A stretch of 28,765 nucleotides of DNA. It comes from a virus. Location of the stretch: the IMG/VR virus record IMGVR_UViG_3300035698_009200, positions 1 through 28,765 of that record. The stretch is one strand, 5' to 3'. Below the pieces are notes generated by a model. The model made no database searches. It was given only the letters and a program-made list of their open reading frames with translations, and was not told the origin of the DNA. Each line of letters starts with the position of its first letter. Position 1 is the stretch's first letter. The translations under genes were made by a program, and so were the position numbers. Positions 1 through 7,569 of the stretch are shown here, piece after piece.

Positions 1-129
1 ACACGAAGTTATCACCCACGAATGTACGCCAAGGTATACCGTGCCGTAACGCCGAGATGACACCACTCTCTTGTTGCACGAGGGTGTACTTTCCATTGTC
101 CAACTCCAGTCTATATCCTGGGGTGTCAT
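1..129 (-). CDS. Hypothetical protein, cut by the window edge, with a possible frame error near the start
   Basis: An ATG at 127-129 overlaps the stop of the reductase gene (ATGA), the junction type used throughout this operon. Read from that ATG, the frame gives MTPQDIDWSW followed by an unconvincing Arg/Ser/Cys-rich stretch. The neighbouring frame encodes LELDNGKYTLVQQESG and then ALRHGIPWRTFVGDNFV. I recall similar short phage proteins that open with an L-E-D-G-K strand and continue with ALRxGxPWR. That better frame has a TAA just upstream and no ATG. One extra base in the C run at about 120-123 would join the ATG to it. So this is either a sequencing or assembly slip, a CTG or TTG start, or natural frameshifting. 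The function is unknown and the C-terminus lies outside the window. Confidence 0.5.
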   Translation of the reverse strand, partial: MTPQDIDWSWTMESTPSCNKRVVSSRRYGTVYLGVHSWVITSC

Positions 130-2111
130 CTTACGGGACAGGCTCCACCGACACACTCAGAACCATCTGCTTCGTCGAACTCACCTGCTGTTGCTATTTC
201 AGTTATAATAGTTGTTCTGTCAACCAATGCATTATACTCTTTCTCTGTGACTTCCTCGAAGGGAGCTTGCACAAAGCCGTGATCTTCATGTAGCATAAAA
301 GACAGTGTCTTGTGAAACTGATGGTAATTGTCGACCAGATACGCCTTTATTTCAGGCAACTCTTCTGGACTGTAGTAGATAGTACAGGATACGCTATTGT
401 CTGACCATATTGTTTGAAACAACCTAATAGTCTCCAACTGGCGTAGAGCAGTCATATCCTCTGCTAGAACAGTACCGTCGGGATACTTGAAAGGGAACGT
501 AGCGATCATGCTGCCCAGGTTCTGGGAGCCATCAAGCTCAAGCTTGTACTCGATAGGATAGCCATGTTGCTTACACACCTGAACTAGAGGGTGGTCTGAC
601 GCGATGGTTATTCTACGATACATGAATTTGGCGAAGCCTGGGTGTATCCCAGGTGTAACACCAGGTAACAACGATAGTGTGCCGCTCGGCTTTATCGTGG
701 TCAGCTTGATAGAGATAGGGAAGCCGTGTGCCGCTGAGTACTCGACATCGTACTCTCGTAAATCCTTGTACACTTCATCTAGCCAGGTGAGCTGCTCCTC
801 GGAGGCTTGGAGTATACCTGTGAGGCCGATACCCATACGGAGGTTCTTATGAACGACCGTTTCGGTCTCTTCATTGTGTGAACCCAGCGTCAATGAGTGT
901 TTGTTGACACGGTACAGCAGTCGGCAGACGTCCTTCATCTCGTCGATCGATTCCAGGTTAGGTAGGAACACCTCACTAAGACAACAAGTCTCGAATGGTT
1001 CCAACGACTGCTCAGCACATGGGTTATAACCTTCCACCAGAGGATCAGGATACTCAGTCTCTCCAAGCCTACCGCAGCTGCGTGACAGTTTCAGATTGAT
1101 CAGCCCATACGCCTCGCTCTTAGCCAGACCATTGGCACCCTTTTCGTATGTGTCCCAGAAGTATGGGTGCAAGTCATCGAGATCATCACACGCCACACTG
1201 TTGTTGGACATAGCACGCCACTTAGGTATGTTACCCATGTCCCAGCGCTTGGCCAATAGAAACTCAACATCATCAGGATCGCCGATGGCAATCATAGCTG
1301 AGCGTCTAACGTTGCCAGCCACAATTATCCATGCAATGATATTCATGATGTCCAGCGCATCAATCGGTCTAATGAATCGCCCCCGACGTTTCTCCAGCAC
1401 CTTTGCTATCTGGTTGATACCCCAGACCAAGTCTTCAGGTCCACTTGCGGTACCACCAAAACCTTTGATCGGAGCGCCTTTGCTGCGAACCAACGTAGTG
1501 GCAAACGTGAAGCTCCCCTTCCGAGGGCTTTGTGATAAGAACGCTGCCTTTAACGTCTTGCCCAGCAGTCGTACCCAACCTTCTCTTGAGTCGGGTACGA
1601 TAAAGTCAGCACCGTTGTCATTCACTCTTGTGGGTGCCTCGAACCATGAGGCGACCTTTGGGAGGTTAGCTACGTGGTGTCTTTGGATGTTGAATCCCAC
1701 CCCCGAACCCATCGCCAGCATGTCCATCGTCCACGTAAACGGGCGAATGGGACTATCCACGAGCGTGAAGGCGCAATTCTGGAGTGACCCCAGACCGAAG
1801 CGATCCACAGTTTTCGTGCCCGCCTGCCACCAGAAACGACCGCCTACAGACCCCTTGAGGGATAGCAGGTAACCCGCTAGCCGGATCTGCTCATCGGATG
1901 TGAACCCTGCACCGAACTGCGAATTGGCTGCGTTGACGACCCTGAGAGTGCTATCAGCGAACTCCTCAGTCGGTGCATCGGCATCCAGCAGTGTCGCGTC
2001 ATCAGCTTCTTCTGCAAGGGCTTCAAACTTACGCGCATAGGTTCGCTTGAAGGTGAGGTAACCCACGGTACTCCAAGGGATGTTTACTTCAGGCAGATCA
2101 TCGTATATCAT
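126..2111 (-). CDS. nrdJ: Adenosylcobalamin-dependent class II ribonucleotide reductase, monomeric RTPR type
   Basis: Reduces ribonucleotides to deoxyribonucleotides by a cobalamin-generated thiyl radical, without oxygen and without a second subunit. The 661-aa protein has the family marks. LQNCAFT near residue 110 supplies one redox cysteine. NPCAEQSLEPFETCCL near residue 363 supplies the thiyl cysteine, the catalytic glutamate two residues later, and the partner cysteine. IKPSGTLSLLPG is the conserved phosphate-binding loop. The extreme C-terminus, ECVGGACPVR, matches the C-x4-C relay that passes electrons from thioredoxin. Length is somewhat below the roughly 740 aa of the Lactobacillus enzyme. 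A TTG two codons upstream is possible, but the ATG at 2111 is better spaced (9 nt) from GAGG. It overlaps the preceding gene by 14 nt. Its place at the end of the replication operon fits dNTP supply. Confidence 0.95.
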   Translation of the reverse strand: MIYDDLPEVNIPWSTVGYLTFKRTYARKFEALAEEADDATLLDADAPTEEFADSTLRVVNAANSQFGAGFTSDEQIRLAGYLLSLKGSVGGRFWWQAGTKTVDRFGLGSLQNCAFTLVDSPIRPFTWTMDMLAMGSGVGFNIQRHHVANLPKVASWFEAPTRVNDNGADFIVPDSREGWVRLLGKTLKAAFLSQSPRKGSFTFATTLVRSKGAPIKGFGGTASGPEDLVWGINQIAKVLEKRRGRFIRPIDALDIMNIIAWIIVAGNVRRSAMIAIGDPDDVEFLLAKRWDMGNIPKWRAMSNNSVACDDLDDLHPYFWDTYEKGANGLAKSEAYGLINLKLSRSCGRLGETEYPDPLVEGYNPCAEQSLEPFETCCLSEVFLPNLESIDEMKDVCRLLYRVNKHSLTLGSHNEETETVVHKNLRMGIGLTGILQASEEQLTWLDEVYKDLREYDVEYSAAHGFPISIKLTTIKPSGTLSLLPGVTPGIHPGFAKFMYRRITIASDHPLVQVCKQHGYPIEYKLELDGSQNLGSMIATFPFKYPDGTVLAEDMTALRQLETIRLFQTIWSDNSVSCTIYYSPEELPEIKAYLVDNYHQFHKTLSFMLHEDHGFVQAPFEEVTEKEYNALVDRTTIITEIATAGEFDEADGSECVGGACPVR

Positions 2112-2313
2112 GGTCAACCCCCTCTACTAATACATCATGTGCGAGGTTGAACAGTGGGATGCGGTTAGGGTGCTCTTTAAACAAGCTATCAAGGTATTCC
2201 ACACTGAAGCCTCTAGCCATCAAAGCCCCATATATAATCTCTATCGCCCGGATTCTAACAAAATCCTCCATAGGAGCACTGCCTACAAATTCTTCTATCT
2301 TATTTAATTGCAT
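2098..2313 (-). CDS. Hypothetical protein, 71 aa
   Basis: A small, mostly helical, soluble-looking protein beginning MQLNKIEEFVGSAPMEDF with no signal or membrane segment. Its ATG shares one base with the stop of the 39-aa gene upstream (TAATG), and its 3' end overlaps the reductase start by 14 nt. It is therefore held in the coupled chain between primase-helicase and reductase. I do not recognise a family. Charged residues are spread evenly and there are no cysteines, so no metal site is apparent. Confidence 0.75.
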   Translation of the reverse strand: MQLNKIEEFVGSAPMEDFVRIRAIEIIYGALMARGFSVEYLDSLFKEHPNRIPLFNLAHDVLVEGVDHDIR

Positions 2314-2432
2314 TATTTATGTCGTCCTATTTTGAAGGTTATCTGTGACATCTTCTTGTAGGCTTCATTGACGAAGATTAAAGCTGATGCGTTGGTGTGT
2401 ATCCACTTAGTAGGTGGTATTGTATTAAGCAT
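2313..2432 (-). CDS. Hypothetical small protein, 39 aa
   Basis: This short frame begins MLNTIPPTKWIHTNASALIF. Its ATG overlaps the last codons and stop of the primase-helicase gene by 8 nt, and its TAA overlaps the next ATG (TAATG). Both junctions are of the type used by recognised genes here, and AAGAG lies about 11 nt upstream. The frame stays open further upstream inside the helicase gene, but the junction points to this start. It is basic at the C-terminus and has no membrane helix. Function unknown. Confidence 0.6.
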   Translation of the reverse strand: MLNTIPPTKWIHTNASALIFVNEAYKKMSQITFKIGRHK

Positions 2433-4113
2433 TGGTGGGTTTACTCTTAGGAACTTGTATCTTTGTGAATGTCTCTTTCTTGCTAAAGCTCTGAGCTGCA
2501 ACGCCGAGACGACCAGTTTTAAAATGATAAAACGCACTATCGACCTTTCCTGTGAGACCTGTAAATCTACACTTCAAAGCACTCATTTCGATAGTATTTC
2601 TTTCGGTTTCGTCTTCGGCTGTCATGTTGCGTGCAAACGCGATAATGTCAAACGAAATTTGTTTCAACGAACCTGAGCCACGTATATCATCAAGGGATGG
2701 TAGCTTACCCTCTTCAAAAGATTTTGTGCCCACTTGGACTTTCCTGAGATGTGAGACCAGACCTATCCAGACGGGATGGCGCTTGGTCAGTCTCAAGAGA
2801 TCGTTCATAACTTTGTCCTGTGCTTCATTACCCACAAGGTTGTCTACACCTTCGGACACAAGGATTGTGATATGGTCAATGAATAGCTTCTTACAGCCAG
2901 ACAGTGCCATATACTCAAGTTGATCCATTATCGAGCTATCGCTAATAGATCCTTGATGGTCCAACAGAATAATCCTGTCATCACCGAACACTTTGTCAAA
3001 ACCCACCTTGAGTTCTGCCAGAGGTATTTCTTCATCAGCTGGATTGCGGTTCAGGGCCATGCCTGCTAGTTTCCGCGCTGTTTCAGCTGGTGACTCTTCA
3101 AGGGATACGATGCCTATCTTCTCATCACTTGTTTCAAGGATGTGCATCATTATCTCTCTTAGTAAGGTACTCTTACCCGAGCCTGTTCCCGATATGAACA
3201 TCGTTATCTCACCATCCCGCATGCCTTTGATCTTGTCATTCAAGCTTCCTACGCATGGTGGGTATGGGAACGATGGTGTATCGTTGAACTTTACTAGTGA
3301 CTCCCATAGATCTTCCTTACCGATAATACCGGCGGGGATGAAGGGAGCAGCATCAAATAGCGCTTGCATCAATGCTTTTGGAGATTCATTTACAAGGACA
3401 TCGCTTGCGTCGTTGTAGAATAGCTTTGTTATCTTTGCCTTGTCTGCCCCGATTATTCTGATGGCTTCCGTACGCGCCTTGGCACCTGCATCATCTTCGT
3501 CAAAACATATAATCACCTCGTCAAAGCTGCGTATCCATTCACGCTTCTCAAGCAGTGACTTGGTCATAGCAGACGAGGACAGACCTACGACTGGGTAGAA
3601 TTTCTGATAGCGGTCGTAGCTCGCCTGAGCCACCGACAATGCATCTATCTCACCCTCGGTTATGATCAACCGCTTACCGCCACTTTGGAAATGCTCTATG
3701 CCAAACAAGCTGGAAGACTTATTAACCCAACGGAAGTCCTTGTTCTCCACGTCGCGGATCTTGTAAGCTTTGCCATCATCGTAGGGATAGTAGTGCGTGT
3801 CTATGTTCCCTGCACCGTCATACGACACACGGACATGGTAGAAGTCTGTCACTGGCTTCTTTATGTCACGCTCACGAAAACCTCTCACGGGGTACTGTTC
3901 TATTTCAAGTATCTCCCCGCTGCCTTTCGTCTTCGGTTTTGGAACTGTCTTATCTACCTTCGTGAACTGTTCAACATCATCCTCAAAGTCTTTCTTGAAG
4001 AACGATTGACATGAGAAACAGAAAGAAGAACCATCATCGTAAACCTGTCTTGCATCACTTGAGCCACATTCAGACTTCAAGCAAGGCTGGTCTTTCTGAA
4101 CAACATTACCCAC
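2425..4113 (-). CDS. T7 gp4-like bifunctional primase-helicase
   Basis: Unwinds the phage replication fork as a hexamer and makes primers for lagging-strand synthesis. The 562-aa length is close to T7 gp4 (566 aa). Domain order: a four-cysteine zinc ribbon (C11, C16, C32, C35, with the T7-like CGSSD string); a TOPRIM primase core with EGEIDALS and IICFDEDDAG; then a RecA-type helicase with Walker A GTGSGKST near residue 310, Walker B KKLFIDH, the WIGLVSHLRK strand, and RGSGSLKQ near the arginine-finger region. The longest open frame starts at 4254, but that part reads through the upstream membrane gene. The GTG at 4113 has AAGG 8 nt upstream and overlaps that gene's stop by 8 nt. Unlike T7 gp4, the C-terminus is basic (PKSKPTNA), not acidic with a terminal Phe. 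Confidence 0.95.
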   Translation of the reverse strand: MGNVVQKDQPCLKSECGSSDARQVYDDGSSFCFSCQSFFKKDFEDDVEQFTKVDKTVPKPKTKGSGEILEIEQYPVRGFRERDIKKPVTDFYHVRVSYDGAGNIDTHYYPYDDGKAYKIRDVENKDFRWVNKSSSLFGIEHFQSGGKRLIITEGEIDALSVAQASYDRYQKFYPVVGLSSSAMTKSLLEKREWIRSFDEVIICFDEDDAGAKARTEAIRIIGADKAKITKLFYNDASDVLVNESPKALMQALFDAAPFIPAGIIGKEDLWESLVKFNDTPSFPYPPCVGSLNDKIKGMRDGEITMFISGTGSGKSTLLREIMMHILETSDEKIGIVSLEESPAETARKLAGMALNRNPADEEIPLAELKVGFDKVFGDDRIILLDHQGSISDSSIMDQLEYMALSGCKKLFIDHITILVSEGVDNLVGNEAQDKVMNDLLRLTKRHPVWIGLVSHLRKVQVGTKSFEEGKLPSLDDIRGSGSLKQISFDIIAFARNMTAEDETERNTIEMSALKCRFTGLTGKVDSAFYHFKTGRLGVAAQSFSKKETFTKIQVPKSKPTNA

Positions 4114-4318
4114 CAGCACCACCTTTTCGCACCTTTTCTTGCTGCAGTTGATGTGCAACCATTGCTGCAAATCCAAAGACAAGTGAGAGGATGGCCCATT
4201 CACTTGTCTGTAACTCACTGAAACCCATCTCGATACCGAATGACAGGATGTCATACAGCAAGTAAAGGAGGATACTCGTTGAGGTCATGGCGCAGATCGC
4301 ACCTATTATCTTATACAT
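4106..4318 (-). CDS. Small two-helix membrane protein, 70 aa
   Basis: Two hydrophobic stretches are visible, around residues 3-24 (IIGAICAMTSTSILLYLLY) and 42-56 (WAILSLVFGFAAMV), joined by a short polar loop and followed by a Gln/Lys/Gly-rich tail. The ATG overlaps the preceding stop (TAATG), and the 3' end overlaps the GTG of the primase-helicase. An inner-membrane location is inferred. It lies between a nuclease and the helicase, but nothing in the sequence assigns a function. Confidence 0.75.
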   Translation of the reverse strand: MYKIIGAICAMTSTSILLYLLYDILSFGIEMGFSELQTSEWAILSLVFGFAAMVAHQLQQEKVRKGGAGG

Positions 4319-4794
4319 TAAAACTTCTCCAGACGTGATTCAGGTTCTAAGTTGATTGCGCGCTCCAAACGTGCTTTGTGGCGATCTTTGACCATCTCTT
4401 TTACAGGCCAGGATACCGCTTCCACACGTGTGTTATACCAATCTTTTGTTGTGGGGGCTTCCACATGGCACAGAGACCACGTCTCCGCATATGACAAACC
4501 ACTCTTTGTGGTGTACTGATCTAGGCATATGAAGTCGAATTCGTTGTCACCCCGTTCATCGAACATCTCAGCCAGTAGTTTAGAAGATGATGTGTAGTAC
4601 TTCCAAGAGGTTTCTTTGCCCTTGTTCTTACCTTTCATCACACGAAAGAGCTTCTTACCGAGGTAGAACCGCTCCATGTAGTTGTCTCGCACGACATATA
4701 TAAAGCCTATGGCATTCCCCATCTGTTCAGGGAATAACCAATGGCCATTATTGAATGCCGGCACGACTATCTTTGGTGCCGAGGGTACTCTCAT
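4318..4794 (-). CDS. Probable GIY-YIG-like (SegE-type) endonuclease
   Basis: The 158-aa protein has GFIYVVRDNYMERFYLGKK early on. This resembles the GIY...YIG strand pair as it appears in the phage SegE-like subgroup, which then has a basic stretch and a SxWKxYxSSS motif; here it is SWKYYTSSS. A glutamate in SYAETWSL may be the metal-binding acid. The family cuts DNA, either as homing nucleases or in phage genome processing. The choice here is open, since the gene is tightly coupled inside an operon and does not look inserted. The ATG at 4794 overlaps the upstream stop as ATGA; a TTG three codons earlier is less likely. The family call is by motif memory. Confidence 0.6.
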   Translation of the reverse strand: MRVPSAPKIVVPAFNNGHWLFPEQMGNAIGFIYVVRDNYMERFYLGKKLFRVMKGKNKGKETSWKYYTSSSKLLAEMFDERGDNEFDFICLDQYTTKSGLSYAETWSLCHVEAPTTKDWYNTRVEAVSWPVKEMVKDRHKARLERAINLEPESRLEKF

Positions 4795-5360
4795 CCGTTC
4801 CAAGCACCTCTCAGCCAGCTGTGCAGTTGTGCCTCTGCGATGGCGCTTTTACCCCCACCACGCCTGGCTCCAAACACAGTCATCTCACCTTTGCGAAGGC
4901 CAACCAAAGCTGGTTTGTCAACGGTGGGACTTATCCTCAAACGCCCGACGGACTGATCAAAGTATAGATCCTCGTGAGTCACTCCTTCAACGCTACCGCC
5001 GTAGAAGTATGTAAGAGTCTCTCGCTTAGAGAGTGTTCTATCCTTAAGGACTCTGACAGTCCTTACAAATGGATCCCTTCGAACCTTGCCGTCAAGGCAG
5101 AGCTTTTGACCGAGTGCGCCACGCTCGGCAGCGCTGTCAAACGAGGCGGGATACTCACAGTTGAAGTGCGGATGTATTCCACCACTAACGTCGCCAACCA
5201 TCCGAATAGTACCTGTAGGTTTGATGACCATGAGGCGGCCATTGCGACCGAGGTATACAAAACCCTTCACAGGTCGAATGGGCATTATATTCTCGGCGTG
5301 CACGATGGCCGGAGCCACCGCAGCTGCAAGACAACCCTTTAGGAAATTTCTTCTATTCAT
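4791..5360 (-). CDS. Tat-signal protein with a C-terminal P-loop
   Basis: The N-terminus MNRRNFLKGCLAAAVAPAIV is a near-ideal twin-arginine signal (RRxFLK, hydrophobic core, likely cleavage after VHA). A middle region of about 115 residues has short beta-like segments and no family I recognise. Near the C-terminus, KGEMTVFGARRGGGKSAIAE has the form of a Walker A P-loop like that of DnaB or RecA-type ATPases. Only about 15 residues follow it, so there is no Walker B or rest of the fold. Length is 189 aa. The ATG at 5360 is chosen because it overlaps the upstream stop (ATGA) and has AGGA 8 nt before it; a start at 5369 is possible. Export and nucleotide binding are hard to reconcile in one chain. 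Function unknown. Confidence 0.75.
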   Translation of the reverse strand: MNRRNFLKGCLAAAVAPAIVHAENIMPIRPVKGFVYLGRNGRLMVIKPTGTIRMVGDVSGGIHPHFNCEYPASFDSAAERGALGQKLCLDGKVRRDPFVRTVRVLKDRTLSKRETLTYFYGGSVEGVTHEDLYFDQSVGRLRISPTVDKPALVGLRKGEMTVFGARRGGGKSAIAEAQLHSWLRGAWNG

Positions 5361-5557
5361 GAACTCCATCCTATTCTCTTGGAAATGGCTACGGCCTCAC
5401 CTTCCGGTAACGCCCTGCGTCTGGCTGACATCTGCTCCATATAATAGATACCGCTGTCGCCCTGAAAGATCAAGTCATTCAGACCAGCGAACCTATTTCT
5501 ACAAAGTAACATTTCGTAGCTAGCCCCATCAATCCATAACTTATCAGCCTCGATCAT
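5357..5557 (-). CDS. Hypothetical protein, 66 aa
   Basis: A small soluble protein beginning MIEADKLWIDGASYEMLLCR, followed by a basic stretch (SARRRALPEGEAVAISKR). No motif is recognised. Both ends overlap neighbours as ATGA, so it is probably translated by coupling within the small-gene run between the exonuclease and the Tat-signal protein. The single cysteine gives no metal site. Confidence 0.75.
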   Translation of the reverse strand: MIEADKLWIDGASYEMLLCRNRFAGLNDLIFQGDSGIYYMEQMSARRRALPEGEAVAISKRIGWSS

Positions 5558-5772
5558 AACCCACCCAGCTCAGCTATGGGATTGTACGGCTCAAATGAAA
5601 TACCCTTGGCAAGCGCCATGGCTTTCCCTGTAAGCAGCATATGGATAGTGTTGGCCAGCAGCGTTGGGTATACCGTCACTACACGCCCACTTCGACCCGA
5701 AGTCCCTGAAGGATACTTGGGCACGACAGGCGCCTTGCTGCGTGGTTGCTTGTGCTTCATTTTACTCTTCAT
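5554..5772 (-). CDS. Hypothetical basic protein, 72 aa
   Basis: The first 35 residues are rich in Lys, Arg, Ser and Pro (MKSKMKHKQPRSKAPVVPK), followed by a more hydrophobic segment (VTVYPTLLANTIHMLLTGK). That segment is too polar for a certain membrane helix. The basic N-terminus could contact nucleic acid, but this is only composition. ATGA junctions at both ends support it as a real gene. Confidence 0.7.
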   Translation of the reverse strand: MKSKMKHKQPRSKAPVVPKYPSGTSGRSGRVVTVYPTLLANTIHMLLTGKAMALAKGISFEPYNPIAELGGL

Positions 5773-5993
5773 TGTAACACCTCAAATTTACGGATCATTA
5801 CCTTCAAATCACCTTCGTAGACACGTATCCGATTCAATGCCTTATTGGCATCGCGGGTATTTGCCTTCTCGATGAACTCTGTGTTGGCTAGCTTATTAGC
5901 CCTTGTGTAGGAGCTTTGCAGACCAGCCACCACTTGTGTTGCTCTCCAGTTACCTTCATGGAAGAGGTCAAGTACGTATACATTGTCACTCAT
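5769..5993 (-). CDS. Hypothetical protein, 74 aa
   Basis: Begins MSDNVYVLDLFHEGNWRATQ and is then helical and charged. The frame opens four codons earlier, but this ATG lies in the 8-nt overlap with the 38-aa membrane gene's stop (ATGAGTGA), a typical coupling site. It ends in an ATGA junction with the next gene. No family recognised; no cysteines or membrane segments. Confidence 0.7.
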   Translation of the reverse strand: MSDNVYVLDLFHEGNWRATQVVAGLQSSYTRANKLANTEFIEKANTRDANKALNRIRVYEGDLKVMIRKFEVLQ

Positions 5994-6102
5994 CTTCATC
6001 CTCACTTGCGGTTATTGCGTGTACAGCCCAAAGACCGGCTCCGAGTATGAGCAAGACAAGCACACCAATACCCCATACGGCGTGCTCCGGCTCCCAACTC
6101 AC
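5986..6102 (-). CDS. Tiny single-span membrane protein, 38 aa
   Basis: The GTG start overlaps the exonuclease stop as GTGA, and the stop overlaps the next ATG by 8 nt. The product is MSWEPEHAV followed by a strongly hydrophobic run (WGIGVLVLLILGAGLWAV) and an acidic tail (ASEDEDE). One transmembrane helix with an acidic end is clear. A holin-like or membrane-remodelling role is possible, but the actual role is unknown. No other reading of this gap is convincing. Confidence 0.7.
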   Translation of the reverse strand: MSWEPEHAVWGIGVLVLLILGAGLWAVHAITASEDEDE

Positions 6103-6956
6103 CCCAGCTCCTTGTAGATTGGCCAGTCGTCTATTGTAAAGACATCATCCAGTGTCTTAAGGATATACAAAAGTTTGCCATTCATCAACAGCATTCCAGC
6201 CCACTCGTCTGCGTACTCATGCATGTAGTAACCTGCAACCTGCTCTTGAAATTCTCCTTCTGTCTCGAACTCTGCCAGCGCCTTCACAGCTGTTATTGGA
6301 CCTACACCAGGTACACCAGGGATATTATCAGCCTGATCACCCATAAGTAGTTGCTCATAGAAGAATCTTGTGGCATACTCCTGCGTCACAGTTTCCAATG
6401 TTTTCTTTTGAGGGTTGTAGTACTTACCAGGTATACACTTCAAGTCTTTATCTATGGACACCACCACAAAGTCCTGACCTGCAGCGATACACTCCTCCGC
6501 CCAGATGCGAACATAGTCATCAGCTTCCATCCCGACTGCTTCCACAGCGAGACCTTGGGCGACCGCGAGCTTGCGCACATTACTGACGAAGGTGTTACGA
6601 GCGCCACCTTCAGCTTTTGCTTTCTCTGCTGCTGCTTCCACGGCACGCTTACGAGGTGCCTTGTAACCTGAGAAGATATCATCCCGAAAGTTAGTGCTGG
6701 ACTTGACGGCCATGAGCATATCAGTTGTGAAGAATTTCTCCATCAACTTGTTGACCATGCGCTCAAAGTTAGCCCAGGACTCTCGCATATAGCGTTCGTT
6801 TGTTTCTTTGTCGTATGAAGGCGGCACGTTACGGCCATCCTCCCCGACTTGTATCACGAAGCGATCCTGTCTCTGTTTTACTTTTGTCTGCCAACGGTCA
6901 TACCGACAGGCGAGATGACACAGAACGTCACCATCAATTATTAACTTAGTTCCCAC
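6099..6956 (-). CDS. T7 gp6-like 5'-3' exonuclease, FEN superfamily
   Basis: Degrades DNA from 5' ends. In T7-like phages this removes primers and recycles host DNA. The 285-aa protein shows the family acid clusters: IIDGDVLCH at the N-terminus, GMEADDYV near residue 145, VVVSIDKDLK near residue 165, and GDQADNIPGVPGVGPITA near residue 205. The last combines the GDxxDNIPG metal site with the helix-hairpin-helix DNA grip. The start is GTG with AGGAGG about 7 nt upstream, and it shares a base with the upstream TAG (TAGTG). It sits between the HD nucleotidase and small genes, consistent with a pathway from DNA breakdown to nucleotides. Confidence 0.93.
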   Translation of the reverse strand: MGTKLIIDGDVLCHLACRYDRWQTKVKQRQDRFVIQVGEDGRNVPPSYDKETNERYMRESWANFERMVNKLMEKFFTTDMLMAVKSSTNFRDDIFSGYKAPRKRAVEAAAEKAKAEGGARNTFVSNVRKLAVAQGLAVEAVGMEADDYVRIWAEECIAAGQDFVVVSIDKDLKCIPGKYYNPQKKTLETVTQEYATRFFYEQLLMGDQADNIPGVPGVGPITAVKALAEFETEGEFQEQVAGYYMHEYADEWAGMLLMNGKLLYILKTLDDVFTIDDWPIYKELG

Positions 6957-7561
6957 TAAAAAGCCTCCTGAGCTATGAGCACGAAGTACCCTGTGTCGTA
7001 CATTGCCTTCGCCAGCGCTTCACGTATATGAAGATCGACTGCTCCGTACTTAATGAATGTTTCTTTCAAAATCTTGTTCGTGTTCTCCCTAGCCTGCACC
7101 ATCGGTTGAGTGAGAGCCACATTCAGCTCATCTTCAATCTCACGTCTCACAGCCACGACGTCGGCTAACTTAACGATCAACAGCGCAATAGGGTTACGCT
7201 CCTTGACCATCTCTGGTAGGTGCGCCTGCATAAAGTCTGCTTCGATCTCAGACAATTTCTCCTTCAGTTCCGGATACTCAGCCTTAACTGGATACGGAAT
7301 GTCACCTGTGAACACCTCAGGGATGTCATGAAACAACCCATGTTCCAAGACATCAAGCCGTAGTGTCAACTGGGCATGTGGTTGCAAGACACCGTCATCG
7401 ATCTCCATCTGGATCAAATGCACGATAGAGTCCAGCAGGAACATACTGCAGAGCGTTACTTCATACGAGTGTTCTCCGATGCTCGCTCGCTTGTTGAACA
7501 GATGCTGACCTGCCCACCGATACACACTATTGGCCTTTGTGGCCAGACTAAATTTATTCAT
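6956..7561 (-). CDS. HD-domain nucleotidase, YfbR-like (5'-deoxynucleotidase family)
   Basis: A metal-dependent HD hydrolase of 201 aa. Visible marks are the first histidine in IGEHSYEV near residue 33, the HD pair in LEHGLFHDIPEVFTGDIP near residue 77 followed by PYPVK, and the late aspartate in IVKLADVV. The LFHDxxEVxTGDxPxPVK string is close to Escherichia coli YfbR. Likely substrates are deoxynucleotides, in line with the neighbouring exonuclease and the reductase. Related phage HD enzymes include the dATP hydrolase DatZ of 2-aminoadenine phages; motifs alone cannot separate the two. Start ATG follows GGAG. Confidence 0.85.
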   Translation of the reverse strand: MNKFSLATKANSVYRWAGQHLFNKRASIGEHSYEVTLCSMFLLDSIVHLIQMEIDDGVLQPHAQLTLRLDVLEHGLFHDIPEVFTGDIPYPVKAEYPELKEKLSEIEADFMQAHLPEMVKERNPIALLIVKLADVVAVRREIEDELNVALTQPMVQARENTNKILKETFIKYGAVDLHIREALAKAMYDTGYFVLIAQEAF

Positions 7562-7569
7562 TTACACTC

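Noticed and set aside
1096-1872. 258-codon plus-strand frame opposite the reductase
   Set aside because: It is antisense to a fully conserved enzyme gene, its composition is Ser/Pro/Arg-rich without domains, and no other plus-strand gene supports it.
4318-4794. Homing endonuclease insertion splitting a gene
   Set aside because: Both neighbours are complete and joined by ATGA/TAATG overlaps, so there is no sign of a mobile insertion.
4682-5014. Three overlapping plus-strand frames over the nuclease and Tat genes
   Set aside because: Shadows of two well-supported minus-strand genes; no motifs.
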